DNA of 64,000 bases, taken from assembly GCF_001641335.1 (NCBI RefSeq), contig NZ_LVEM01000003.1, positions 1,346,043 through 1,410,042 of the forward strand. The letters run 5' to 3'. Below are positions 8,990 to 18,862 of the stretch, piece by piece. Made by a program: the position numbers and the translations under genes. Under the pieces are notes generated by a model. The model did no database searches and was not told where the DNA came from. It saw only the letters and a list, made by a program, of their open reading frames with translations. The number at the start of each line of letters is the position of its first letter. The first letter of the stretch is position 1. The stretch is from Bradyrhizobium stylosanthis. GTDB taxonomy: Bacteria; Pseudomonadota; Alphaproteobacteria; Rhizobiales; Xanthobacteraceae.

Positions 8990-10446
8990 CTGGCTAGAAC
9001 GCTGAACGTGCGATCTCGCGCTCGCACAGCAGGATCAGCGTCTCACGCGTCGACAGGTTCGCGCGCCGCCTCGTCGAGCAGGCTGTCGAGCTGATCGCGG
9101 ATACCGGAGAGCTGCAGTCGCGCCAGCATGGCATAGCGGACGCCAGCATGGCATCGAGCGGATCGGTCGTTGCTTCCATTATCTTCTTTGCCCGCGCCAT
9201 CAGAAGCTTCCTCCGACCACGGCTTCGTATTCGGCAAGAGGGCGCAACAACGACGGCGGTGAGGACGACGCCCGGCACCGCCGGCGCGATCTAAGCCCGG
9301 CGGACCGCGCCATTGCGACCAGCAACACCATCGAGATGAGCGGTGTCGATGATCCGCAGCCGGCGTCCATCCGATTGCTTGTGGATCGCAACTTGGTCAA
9401 TCCATGGCGGATCCGCACTTCACCAGCCACGATCGTTACCGCCACGCGTTCGCCAATCAGGCGCCACGGCACTGAGTAGCTGTTCGTGTTGATCTCGACG
9501 GCGCAAATCATGGCCGACGACGCGGGTCAGTTCACGCAACGATCCGAACGACGGTTGCCCGCTAAGCGGCTTCAACCGGTGTGCCTCGTCACGCGCAAAG
9601 CGAGCAATCGGCGCCTCGCCGGTCGTGCCGTGGATACGCACGTTCGCCACCTCACGCTCCCGTTAAGCCAGATGCGCCTCGAATGCTTCCCAGCTCGCGA
9701 AGGAATGCCCCGCGATCGCGTTCTTCTTCACGTAACCGACGCCATTCTCCGTCTTGCCCTTCGTCCGCGCCCGATAGGGCGCGCAGGCGCGAGGACGGAA
9801 GCCCCAATGCTTCGCGAACGCGATAAGCTTGTCGTTAAATTGGACCGACCGGCTCACGGCGTCGTGGCGCACCACCAGCGCGCGTGGATTGTCCATCACC
9901 ACTTCCTCCGGCACGCCGACGAAGGTCGTGAACGCGCTCTCAAGCCCCGCAAACCTGTGCTCCTGCTTCTCAGCCCGGAACGCACGCACATGTAGCCGCC
10001 GCGAATGTCCGAGCGTCGCCACGAACACGAATGCTTTGATCTTGGCCCCGCCGATCTCGACCAGACGCTCGCCGAAGTCGATCTGCAGCTGCCGGCTCAG
10101 CGGCGTCTCGAACCGCGTCGTCGCCAGCGCTTCGGCCTCTAACGCCTGGCGACACGGCTGCACGGCCGTTGTAGGGTTCGCCGGCTGACCGCCACGTCTT
10201 TCTCTGCCAACAGGTCCTGGCGCACCACATCCGCATTGCCCCGATGCCGGATGAACCGCTCGCGCAGCCAACCTTCAAGGCCGTCGAGCCGCTTCGCCCG
10301 CTCAGGGGACTTGAACGGCTTTACCCCGCCCGCCGCCACGTAGTCTTTCACCGTGTGATGACTGCAGCCCAGCGCGCAATCCGCTTTAGACCCCGCCCGC
10401 TCGCACTCAGGCGCAACATCTCCGCCACGTCATCCAGCGTCTTCAT
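8990..10446 (-). mobile_element. Degenerate IS21-family element (istA, istB remnants)
   Basis: istA starts at the ATG at 10446 (MKTLDDVAEMLRL) and continues in pieces: RFIRHRGNADVVRQDLLAEK, then LQIDFGERLVEIGGAKIKAF (first catalytic Asp) and APYRARTKGKTENGVGYVKK (catalytic Glu region), then MANVRIHGTTGEAPIARFA. At least two frameshifts break it, including one near 10140-10180. After istA, near 9190, begins an IstB-like frame (TTDPLDAMLARLQLS, then IRDQLDSLLDEAARE) that ends after about 60 codons at roughly 8995. Both genes are dead. Confidence 0.8.
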
Positions 10447-10742
10447 CACCTGCCCCCGTGGATCAATCCACGACGAGCTTTCCGCGATTCCTTCCTCTTT
10501 CATTCACTCTCTCCTCGACTATCCAAGGAGGGGGCAGTTTTCCATGGCGGGCGACAGCAATCGCCTGCCGAGCGAAGGCATCCTTATTGATCATGAACAT
10601 CTTATTGATCATAAACATGATATCGCACAATCGAGAGTAGCGAAAAGACCGAGGACGCTGATCAATCCTCCTCCCCGCAACGTGGCCCTCATCACTCCCG
10701 AAAGCGCGGTCATACCGTCGGCAGTCTCCGACCCTTCAGAGG

Positions 10743-12135
10743 TGAAGTGGACCCCGGATTTTGGACCGGCGGCTTAGGTGGTGCGGATGCCGTTCCGTTT
10801 TGATAAACGGAGCGAACCATGAAGAAGACGAGACGGACAATCGATGCGGGCGCTGAAGGCAATGATCGCCTTGGAGGCGCGGCGAGAACAATCAACGGTG
10901 ACGGATCTGGCGCAGCGCTACCAGGTGCATGTGAATCAGAATTATGCCTGGAAGAAATAGCTCCAGGATCAAACGGTTCGGGCGTTCGAACCGGGCGCTG
11001 GTCGGGATGGCGAGGCGGCCCACGAATGGAGGTCGAGAAGCTCCACGCCAAGATCGGACAGTTGACGGTCGAGCGGGATTTCTTAACCAAGAGGTCCGGA
11101 AGATGAGCGCGCCGGATCGCCGAGGATTGCTTCAGCGCGATCATGCGAGTCTATCGATCCGCCGGCAATGCCAACTGCTGAGCGTTGCGCGATCGAGCGT
11201 GTATCGGCCGCCGCGGCCGGCCAATGACAACGACCTTGAGCTGATGCGGCGGATCGACGAGCTGTTCATGGTCTGAACTTTCCTGGGCTCGCGGCGAATG
11301 ACGGCGATGCTCAATGGCGAAGACTGTCGCATCAATCGCAAGCGCGTGCAGCGGTTGATGCGCAAGATGGGCATCGCAGCGCTGGGACCAAAGCCCAGAA
11401 CCACAAAGCCGGCGCCGGGACACAAGATCTTTCCCGTATCTCCTGCGCCATATGGTGATCGACCGACCGAATCAAGTGTGGGCGGCCGACATCACCTATG
11501 TGCCGATCGGCCAGGGCTTTCTGTATCTGGTGGCGATCATCGATTGGGCGAGCCGTGCGGTGCTGGCCTGGGCGCCTGTCGAACACGATGGACATATCGT
11601 TCTGCGTGTCTGCGCTCGAAGAGGTGCGCGCTTCGGCCGGCCTAAGATCTTCAATACCGACCAGGCAGCCAGTTCACCGGCGCTGCCTTCACCGGCACGC
11701 TGGCCGCCACCGGCGTCAGGATCTCGATGGATGGTCGTGGGCGCTGGATGGACAACGTGTTCATAGAGCGGCTGTGGCGCTCGCTCAAATACGAGGACAT
11801 CTATCTCAAGGGTTATTCGGATGGCCACGAGGCCAAAGCCCGAATCGCCCGATCGATCCAATTTTACAATTTCCAGCGCCCTCATCAGGCGATGGGAAAC
11901 CGCGCGCCGATGGCGGTCTGGCAGGCCGGTGTCACCGGCGCATTCGGCGAACAGGCTGTGGATATGAAGCTTCTCGCAAGCGAGAAGCTTGGACAATGCT
12001 ACGCGTTGCCCTCATCCCCGCAGCCACAACAGCAGCAGCCAAGGGTAGCGTAAAGCTATTTGTTGGGAAGAACGAACGGCAGCAGCTCCACCTACAACGC
12101 CTGGCCCAGTGGTCCTCGGCATAGGGTCCACTTCA
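10743..12135 (+). mobile_element. IS3-family element with visible terminal repeats, frameshifted
   Basis: The ends form an inverted repeat: TGAAGTGGACCC at 10743-10754 and GGGTCCACTTCA at 12124-12135. Between them lie an OrfA-like frame starting with the ATG at 10819 (MKKTRRTIDA) and an OrfB frame. OrfB runs from LSIRRQCQLLSVARSSVYR through RPNQVWAADITYVPIGQGFL (first Asp), FGRPKIFNTDQ (second Asp) and WMDNVFIERLWRSLKYEDIY (Glu) to a stop at 12053. Several frame changes in orfA and orfB, plus a stop near 11275, make it inactive. It has inserted into an IS66 remnant, whose sequence resumes at 12136. Confidence 0.8.
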
Positions 12136-12802
12136 GCGGACCACCGCATCGATATCGATGCCGTCAAGAATCCAGTGCAATTGCCCGGTCGTAACTCGGA
12201 CAACCGCTGCCTCGCGGCGCGGCCATCGGAACTTGTCCTCGGTAGCCGCTTCAGGACCAGGAACGCAAGGCTGTTGATGCCGGCCCGGAAGTCGATCGGC
12301 TCACGGTGCAGATAGACCTGCAGGTCACCGCCCAGTCTGAACATCGCGCAGGGCTCCGATGATCGCTGTCAATGCATCCACATCGCCGCATTCCAGCGCT
12401 ACCTTCACGCTGTTCGGCAAGGAACACGCTCACTTTGGCCGGAGAACCAAAGGCTGGAGATCTCCTGGGTTCCGACCCACGCACTTCATCGCAAGTCGCC
12501 GGAAAATCCACCGCCGCAACGCTGCCTTGCCGCGACTGAGCCCGCTCGGAGGTCCCATCAAGCTGAACCGGGATGAACGCCGGGCGTGACGGCGGCGGCA
12601 GCGACCTGGCCGCGGTGTGCTTCTTGACCCACTTCCGAAGGACGTTCGCGTTGACCCTGTGTTCGAGTGCAAGTCTCGAGACCGAAACGTCAGGCTCAAG
12701 GCAGGCCGCCACAAGACGCTCCTTCGATGTCGTCTCGTAACGCCGGCGCCCGTTTCGGCCAACAAGCCTGACCCGCAGTTTCTGATCGTCGTCTGCCATC
12801 AC
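12136..12802 (-). mobile_element. IS66-family remnant (TnpA and internally deleted TnpB)
   Basis: The frame starting at 12802 is a TnpA-like protein: RYETTSKERLVAACLEPDVS and ALEHRVNANVLRKWVKKHTA are the helix-turn-helix region of this family. It is followed by a TnpB frame, MFRLGGDLQVYLHREPIDFR, AGINSLAFLVLKRL. In a normal TnpB several dozen residues lie between the INSLA-like and the VLKRL-like parts, so an internal deletion has joined them. The TnpB end is cut by the IS3 element at 12135. tnpC is missing. Confidence 0.75.
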
Positions 12803-12839
12803 GAGGTGTCCACATATTCAAGTGGACACCACATGCATC

Positions 12840-13420
12840 AGAGCACTCAAAGGCAAAAGGTGCTACGAAATTCGCGCTTACTCCTGACCGGGGTCGATGA
12901 TTGCACGCGCGAGTGCCTGGCGCTGGTGGCTGACACCTCGCTCTCGGGCGCCCGGGTAGCACGGGAACTGGACTGGCTGATGACCGAGCGCGGCAAGCCC
13001 GAATGGTTGTCAGCGACAACGGCACCGAACTCACCAGCAACGCCATCTTGACATGGGCCGATCAAAGCCGCGTCGGCCGGCATTACATCGCGCCGCGCAA
13101 GCCCATGCAGAATGCGTTCATCGAAAGCTTCAATAGACGGCTACGGGACGAACTGCTCAACGAGACGCTGTTTACGTCACTGGCGCAAGCCCGCGTCGCG
13201 CTCGGATGCTGACGAGCCGATTACAACGACGCACGACCACACTCTTAGCTCGGATGGAAGACGCCGTCCGAGTTCGGCTTCACCTGCCATCCGCAACGGG
13301 ATCTGGCGCTGCGCTATTCCGAAGGCTCCGCGCCAGCTCCCTTCGCTCCCACCGCCCAATTGGGCAAATCCGACGACCGGGACGAGCTCAGGACCGGATA
13401 AAACTAGGGGGCAAGGTCAC
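12840..13420 (+). pseudogene. IS3-family transposase OrfB, C-terminal half, broken
   Basis: The pieces read LLTGVDDCTRECLALVADTS, VVSDNGTELTSNAILTWADQ, NAFIESFNRRLRDELLNETL and, in another frame, DYNDARPHSQLGWKTPSEF. They are the second half of an IS3-type integrase core including the last two catalytic residues. Frames change near 13010 and 13210, and the N-terminal half is missing. Confidence 0.75.
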
Positions 13421-13484
13421 ATCTCGTCCAGCAGTGCGCCTGCAGTGCAGACAATCAACGCGCTGAGCTGATCATCCCCTTCGC

Positions 13485-15227
13485 CTATGTCAAGGACAAG
13501 CCGCAGTCGGTCAGCTCGACCACGACGTCGGTTGTGGAAATGACCCCTTTGCGATGAGTGATTGCCAGCACGGTCATATCTTCCGCTAGGCTGCGAATAT
13601 GGTCCAAAATTTCCCGCTCAGTTCGTTCGTCAAGCGCGGAGCTGGCCTCGTCGAGAAGAAGGATCGCCGGCTCGCCATAGAGCGCGCGGGCAATAGCAAT
13701 ACGCTGGCGCTCCCCGCCTGAAAGCTTCAAACCGCGTTCTCCAACGGTTGTTTCAAATCCTTCCGGCAGAGCCTCGATAATGGGGAGAATAGCGGCTTTT
13801 TCCGATGCACCGCGAAGGCGGACCTCGTCGCGGGGCCGTCCTAGCAGAATGTTGTCGGCTAGCGACTCATTGAGCAACATCACATCCTGCGGCACAACAG
13901 CAACTGCGGTATACCAATCCGTGTGATCGATGGTTGCTATATCGGTTCCATCGACCAGAATACGGCCGCAGTCTGGCTCAATCGATTTCAGGACGAGCTT
14001 GAATATTGTCGACTTCCCCGATCCGGTTTCGCCGACAAGGAAGGTAATGGCGCCGCGCCTTGCCATAAACGAGACATTCGCAACGCCACGACCGTTGTCG
14101 TAGGCATAACCAATGCCCTCGAAGGATAGCTGGCCAGCGGAGGGCGTGAAATGATGAGCATGAGATGTTCGCCGCTCTTCTGGTGCGATCCACAGTCTGG
14201 CGAGAGGAACGATGTCGGCACGCGACCGCGCCGCGTCAGAGATCGCACGCGCGACCATCTCGAAGGGCATGTTGAGTTGGAGTAGAAGTGTGTTGAATAG
14301 CACAATATCGCCGATCGTGACCGCGCCGGCCCGGTATTCAGGTATTAGAAGGAGAAGTGTGACGGCAAATTGTAGCGCGATGGCTAAGCCGAGCACGGCT
14401 ATGTAGGCCAATCGTTGAAACACGTAGGTTCGCCAGTTATCGCGCACTTCGCGCGCCTTCATCGTAAAGCGTTGGCTCATCCAGGAATGACTGCCGAAAT
14501 GGCGCAACGTGTCCATGGAGTTCATGACGTTGCCGACGAAACGCGCATTCTCCTGTCCGGCTTCGATGGCCCGGTCCAGAAACACGCGCGCCCGACGCGT
14601 GGAACTCCACCCCAATGTAATCGCGACAGCCCCATAAGCGACGACGATTGCAGCGATCTGGATATTGACGAGCACACCGAGAATAGCGAGCGTAAGCAGA
14701 AGCTGCGCTGCAGCTGGGATGAATATCATAATTCCAAGCTGGACCAACGTCGTCAACGCGCTGCATCCGCGCGCGGCCGCACTCTGTATCTCCACGGGAT
14801 TGTGCTCAAGAAAAAAGGCTGAGGTTTTTCTCAGGATGCGATCGAAAAAGTGAGTTGCAGCGATGAAGCCCAGGTTCTCGGCTGTCATGAAGGAAAGATA
14901 CTGCAGCATGCGCTGCAATGCGGAGGCTATGCCGAGCAGGACCGCATAGCCGGCGAATCCCCAGGCAAACGCCGACATGCCTTCCCCCCGCGGGAGGCGA
15001 TCAATAAGACCCGAAAATACATAGGGGGCCGCGACGCTGCTCGCGCTGGAGATCAGCACCACTGTGGCAACGATGAGAAGCAAGCGCCGATCGGATCGCC
15101 AGTACGCATGCAGAATTTCTGAAACCGGCGACAAAGTACTGTCGTTGACCTGATCTGCGGCGGATCCAGGGAATGGGGCTTTGCTTGCACTGAGAGAGCC
15201 GACATGGCCTTGCGATCTGGATTCCAT
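13485..15227 (-). CDS. ABC exporter (fused membrane and ATPase domains), peptide-export type
   Basis: This 580-residue half-transporter has an N-terminal six-helix ABC membrane domain (about residues 40-330) and a C-terminal ATPase. The ATPase carries Walker A VGETGSGKST near 400, signature LSGGERQRIAIARALYG near 500 and Walker B AILLLDEASSALDE near 520, followed by the switch His in LAITHRKG. The length equals that of lasso-peptide exporters such as McjD, and of ATM1-type exporters in general. It is transcribed away from a peptide ORF (15439) and an asparagine-synthetase-like gene (15645), with about 210 bp between, which suggests a shared regulatory region and export of the peptide product. 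No peptidase C39 domain precedes the membrane part, so it is not a leader-cutting exporter. Confidence 0.85.
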   Translation of the reverse strand: MESRSQGHVGSLSASKAPFPGSAADQVNDSTLSPVSEILHAYWRSDRRLLLIVATVVLISSASSVAAPYVFSGLIDRLPRGEGMSAFAWGFAGYAVLLGIASALQRMLQYLSFMTAENLGFIAATHFFDRILRKTSAFFLEHNPVEIQSAAARGCSALTTLVQLGIMIFIPAAAQLLLTLAILGVLVNIQIAAIVVAYGAVAITLGWSSTRRARVFLDRAIEAGQENARFVGNVMNSMDTLRHFGSHSWMSQRFTMKAREVRDNWRTYVFQRLAYIAVLGLAIALQFAVTLLLLIPEYRAGAVTIGDIVLFNTLLLQLNMPFEMVARAISDAARSRADIVPLARLWIAPEERRTSHAHHFTPSAGQLSFEGIGYAYDNGRGVANVSFMARRGAITFLVGETGSGKSTIFKLVLKSIEPDCGRILVDGTDIATIDHTDWYTAVAVVPQDVMLLNESLADNILLGRPRDEVRLRGASEKAAILPIIEALPEGFETTVGERGLKLSGGERQRIAIARALYGEPAILLLDEASSALDERTEREILDHIRSLAEDMTVLAITHRKGVISTTDVVVELTDCGLSLT

Positions 15228-15438
15228 AAGATCTCATGTAAAGATGCGGCTCTGCGGAATTTGGTGCCGTTTACCGTTACTAAGCTCTAACCCAATTCTG
15301 TCCAGCACCGTCATCCAACCCCGCAAATCTTGGTAGGTTGTCGCCCGGCTTCCCACATGAGAAACGCTATAGAGTGGCTCGACACGCTGCCGCGCCACAC
15401 GACGAGAAGCCCGATCACGCTATCGATAGGAACACGAC

Positions 15439-15582
15439 ATGAAGAGCGCAACGACAGACACGTCTAAGCGGCCATCGCGGTCCGACACAACTGACCTCCC
15501 CTTACCGGTGCTCCCGCCTCCCACTACTTCGTATCCGAAGGGCCCCTTCCCTAGCGATAGCGCTAACGAAGGTTACCTTTAA
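15439..15582 (+). CDS. Candidate RiPP (lasso-like) precursor peptide
   Basis: An ATG at 15439, 8 bases after AGGA, opens a 47-codon frame ending at TAA 15582. The N-terminal 31 residues are rich in Thr, Ser, Lys, Arg and then Pro, with no hydrophobic signal segment. If Thr30 is taken as the conserved leader Thr at position -2, the core would be YPKGPFPSDSANEGYL, with Asp at position 9. That is one of the ring sizes (7-9) seen in lasso peptides. Against this, the core begins with Tyr rather than Gly and the usual YxxP leader motif is not clear. Position directly upstream of the glutaminase-less PP-loop enzyme and opposite the exporter is the main support. It is a prediction, not a recognised family member. 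Confidence 0.5.
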   Translation: MKSATTDTSKRPSRSDTTDLPLPVLPPPTTSYPKGPFPSDSANEGYL

Positions 15583-15601
15583 GATCATTCTTCAGTCTGT
15601 C

Positions 15602-15625
15602 ACCGCCTCTCACACGAGAGGCGGT
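15602..15625 (+). terminator. Stem-loop between peptide ORF and cyclase-like gene
   Basis: ACCGCCTCT at 15602-15610 pairs perfectly with AGAGGCGGT at 15617-15625 across a six-base loop. There is no run of T after it. Such hairpins between the precursor and processing genes are common in peptide clusters, where they stabilise the short transcript or dampen read-through. AAGGAGGA, the ribosome binding site of the next gene, follows at 15633. Confidence 0.6.
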
Positions 15626-15644
15626 AACGTTTAAGGAGGAACAA

Positions 15645-17231
15645 ATGCTCAAGGCCACTCTAAAAATGGCCGACCTGGAAAACTTCGATCCTGTTGTCAA
15701 AGGCTGTTCGATAGAGTTTGGTGAAAGCTGCATCTGGCCATTCCAACATAAGAGTCTTGAGAGCTCGTTAGTGAAGAGCACTGAGCAATGGTTCTTCGTC
15801 ATACGTGAGCGTCAAGGAGCGGCGGACGGGGCTAGCGATCATTCGGTCGTAATAGACCAAGCGTCTACAGATCAGTTTCGTCAGCACTACCAGAAATGCA
15901 TGCACTGGCCGCTCGATTTTATCGTGATCGAAGCCGCTCGCCGGGGTCCTCGGTTGCGTGTACGAGCAGGCCATATTGGCAGCCTCCCAATTTACTTCCA
16001 CGTGGCGGAGCGCACTCGCACGGTTAGGCTCTCCTGGGATTTTGTCGAGTTTTTGGATGAATCGCGAGCGATTGATGCAGAGATTATAGCGCATCACCTG
16101 TCGATGAGAACGTTCTACTCTGCGCGACAGGCCTGCGTTGGCGTTAACCTGCTCACTGCTGGCTCCACCTTGTACGTCGATAGATCGGAAACGTCATTTG
16201 AGTACGGCGCGACAACTTCATCGGCCCCTGAGCTCTCCGGACGAGAGGAGAGCGATCATGTCCTTGAGTTTTCTGATACTCTTCAGGCGGTTGTTCGTTC
16301 GCGGCCGACGACCTTCTGCGCAAGCGCTGTGGAGCTGAGCGGAGGAATGGACTCCGCTTCCGTCGCAATTGCTGTTGGCGAGAGCGTAGCATCGCTAGCA
16401 TGTGGCGGGATACTATTGGGCGACGGGAGTAGCCCCAAGCAGATTGACCGCCGAGCGAGCATCTTGAGCGTACTGAACTGCCGCGATCACAAAGTTGAAA
16501 TGTGCGCCCACATGCCGGCGATTGATTTAGATCTTGACCTGAAAGGACGCCTGCCACTCAATTCAGAGTATTACCTTGAGGCGTTCGGGTCGCTCTGGGA
16601 TCGGTTTCGCGGCGATGGCTGCGAAATAATCTGGTCGGGCATGGGAGGAGACGAGCTTTGCGCTCGCTTCAGCAGCGACGAGGGGGAGCCCAGATCTCCC
16701 TCTTCACCGCATCTGGATATCGCGCTTGGGGTTGCAGAAGACCTGTTGACGAAACGCGGGCTCGACGCCGCTCGTTCATCCTTCCTTTTTAGCGCCCCCC
16801 TCAGCGCCGCTCTATCCACAACTCTGCTCGCAAGTCTTTGTCATGCTCGCCCACTCGCGACGCGAGGTCTTTGGCCCGTCCGCCCATTCGGCGATCCGAG
16901 ATTGATCAATTTGGGAGCGAAGCTTCCGTTTTCACTTCGCTCGGGCAAGGAACTCCTTCGTTCCTATTTGAGTGAGCGCTTGGGGTCTGACGTATTTCCA
17001 CACGGATACGCAAAAGAGACTTTCGCGCTTGTACTGCCAAAGGCGATTGCGGCTCGTGCAGACATAATTTCATCACAGCTTGCGTCTTGCGCCTTGGCCG
17101 ACTTCGGCTTGGTTTCGCAAGAGGCTGTCCTGGCGCTTTTCAATAGGGTGATAACAACACACGAATTTTCCGCAACAAGCACCTTGGCTCGCTTTTTATG
17201 GGCGGAACGTTTCGTTCGACAACTCTGTTGA
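15645..17231 (+). CDS. Asparagine-synthetase-like PP-loop amide ligase without glutaminase nucleophile (lasso-cyclase type)
   Basis: This 528-residue protein has the fold of class B asparagine synthetases. Around residue 232 is the ATP-pyrophosphatase loop VELSGGMDSASVAIA and around 325 is IIWSGMGGDELC, the second conserved ATP/substrate loop. The N-terminus (MLKATLKMADLENF) lacks the Cys at position 2 that hydrolyses glutamine, so it is unlikely to make asparagine. The same loss is characteristic of lasso-peptide cyclases and beta-lactam synthetases, which adenylate a carboxylate and let an amine attack it. With a small peptide ORF upstream and an exporter opposite, a macrolactam-forming role is the best guess. 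A very strong ribosome binding site (AAGGAGGA) precedes the ATG. No protease or leader-binding protein follows; the 550 bases downstream hold no recognisable gene. Confidence 0.75.
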   Translation: MLKATLKMADLENFDPVVKGCSIEFGESCIWPFQHKSLESSLVKSTEQWFFVIRERQGAADGASDHSVVIDQASTDQFRQHYQKCMHWPLDFIVIEAARRGPRLRVRAGHIGSLPIYFHVAERTRTVRLSWDFVEFLDESRAIDAEIIAHHLSMRTFYSARQACVGVNLLTAGSTLYVDRSETSFEYGATTSSAPELSGREESDHVLEFSDTLQAVVRSRPTTFCASAVELSGGMDSASVAIAVGESVASLACGGILLGDGSSPKQIDRRASILSVLNCRDHKVEMCAHMPAIDLDLDLKGRLPLNSEYYLEAFGSLWDRFRGDGCEIIWSGMGGDELCARFSSDEGEPRSPSSPHLDIALGVAEDLLTKRGLDAARSSFLFSAPLSAALSTTLLASLCHARPLATRGLWPVRPFGDPRLINLGAKLPFSLRSGKELLRSYLSERLGSDVFPHGYAKETFALVLPKAIAARADIISSQLASCALADFGLVSQEAVLALFNRVITTHEFSATSTLARFLWAERFVRQLC

Positions 17232-17790
17232 TTGCGTTATGACAAACGATCATGCGTCAGAACACCTGCTACAGTGGAGAAGGCTTGCAATTGGGCGTTC
17301 TCGCTAGTCGATCCGACCGAACGAGAAACTATGGAGTATCTTTAGCGGTGGGGCACTCTCGGGCAGAGCACGCGAGCTAAAAGCTCCCGCTTACCCAGAT
17401 CGCTTCATGTCGTTTTAGCCACGTTGCTCTTCACTTCCAACTTACCGGTTCGAGCACGCTCCTGCACAGCAACCTCCGGCTCAAAGCGTTGCCGGAGAAA
17501 TCTGATATTCCGTTTGCAGATCGCGAATGATTTGTTGCGCCCACTCGGCACGTTTTCCATGAAAACTGTGCTCCCAGCTCGAAATTCATGAAGCTTTCAT
17601 GACTTAGCAGAGGAAAACGCCGTCAAGAAGGAGGGCGTGAACGTCCGAGTGGACTCGGGAACAGTGCTATCGGCAGACCGAAAACGATGATGATCGCCCA
17701 GACCGCTCGTAGCAGGTCTACCGTAACTCCCAGATTCCAAATGAGCACCGCGGCGCCAATGAGTCCATAACCCGGATTGGGGGATAGACG
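17232..17790. other. Stretch without a recognisable gene downstream of the cyclase-like gene
   Basis: A lasso B protein (leader-binding plus Cys protease) would be expected here if the cluster were complete. Inspection of the + frames shows only an 18-codon ORF (ATG at 17240) and no Cys-His-Asp pattern typical of the B2 protease. On the minus strand, about 17625-17770 encodes one hydrophobic stretch (AAVLIWNLGVTVDLLRAVWA, continuing IIIVFGLPIALF), perhaps the end of a lost membrane protein. Confidence 0.4.
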
Positions 17791-18150
17791 ATGAAGACGA
17801 GCCGGTTCACCGAAGAGCAGATCATTGGGATCCTGCCCAGCACGAGGCTGGGGCATCGACCGCCGACGTCTGTCGCAAGCACGGGATCAGCAGCGCGACG
17901 TTCTACAAGTGGAAAGGTAAGTACGGCGGCCTGGAGGTCTCGGACGCTAGGCGGCTGAAGGCGCTGGAAGCGGAGAACGACAGGCTGAAGAAGCTTTTGG
18001 CCGAGGCGATGCTGGACGACGCCATGCTTAAGGACGTGGCTTCAAAACAATGGTGAAGCCCGCCGCGAGGCGAGAGGCCGTTGCTCACCTGCAAAAATTC
18101 GTTTGAAGTGAGCGAGCGGCGGGCGTGTGCAGCACTTGGCGTAGATTCGT
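17791..18150 (+). pseudogene. IS3-family OrfA with frameshift and start of OrfB
   Basis: The frame begins MKTSRFTEEQIIGIL and, after a shift near 17835, continues ASTADVCRKHGISSATFYKW, ARRLKALEAENDRLKKLLAE and AMLDDAMLKDV to a stop at 18056. This is a full OrfA of the IS407/IS511 type apart from the frameshift. An overlapping frame VKPAARREAVAHLQK and then SERRACAALG is the OrfB N-terminus, lost after about 35 codons. Confidence 0.8.
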
Positions 18151-18531
18151 GAATGTGGTACTCGCCTACGTCGAAGTAAGTGCATTGGAAACCGATCGCG
18201 CCATGGTCCAACTCTGAAGTGCGGGCCCAACGGATAAATCCTCTCCGAATTGCTGCCGACGCTTAGCGAAAAGGGGCGCCACGCCTGTCTTGAAGGACGC
18301 ACCAATTTCACTCTTAGAATACTAAAATACCGAATTACATGAAATCCAAAAGCTTCAACTAGTCATCATGGCTTCAACAATCACATGTATAGGCTCCGAT
18401 CAACGCATCGACATGCAATAACTTGAGCTGAATGACTGCGGCTCTCTTGAGCATTCAAGCGTCAGCTTTCGACCTTCCAATTCTGCAGCAGCATGCCCTG
18501 CTGGAAGAATCTTTTGCTGGAGTTTCCATTC

Positions 18532-18777
18532 ATGGATCAAACTTCTTCACAACAGAAGCAAACATTGGACGCTCTGGTGAGCGTGGCATTTGAGAAATCA
18601 TGGCGTTTCGTAGAGAAAGACCCATTCCTGGCCCATAATGCCGAGGCATTGCTGCGCGCTCGGCTACGTCTCCACCTTGAACGTTCATCGAAAATTGGCG
18701 AGAAAAATGTACTTCATCTAGCAAACAACGCGATCCGGGATTTGCGTACAGAACTTGGACGGCGGCCCGAACTATAA
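18532..18777 (+). CDS. Small conserved-looking hypothetical protein
   Basis: An 81-residue soluble, helix-rich protein beginning MDQTSSQQKQTLDALVSVAF, with a basic C-terminal half (ALLRARLRLHLERSSKIGEK). I chose the ATG at 18532 because GGAG lies about 9 bases before it; an ATG at 18493 is in frame but lacks a ribosome binding site. No domain is recognised. It lies between the IS fragment and the 3' side of nifA, transcribed toward nifA. Codon use and an open frame with plausible composition support a real gene; the function is unknown. Confidence 0.6.
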   Translation: MDQTSSQQKQTLDALVSVAFEKSWRFVEKDPFLAHNAEALLRARLRLHLERSSKIGEKNVLHLANNAIRDLRTELGRRPEL

Positions 18778-18862
18778 TGGACTATAGTGCCGCCTCAATG
18801 GAGACAGCGAAGTCGGCCGCAAGTGCCGACTGGCGCCGTACGACGCACTCAACTTGCATTAC

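Noticed and set aside
18465..18495. A tts-box-like GTCAGCTTTCGA upstream of the small gene at 18532
   Set aside because: Only the first ten or so bases fit the published tts box; the AAAGCT part and the downstream C positions are missing.
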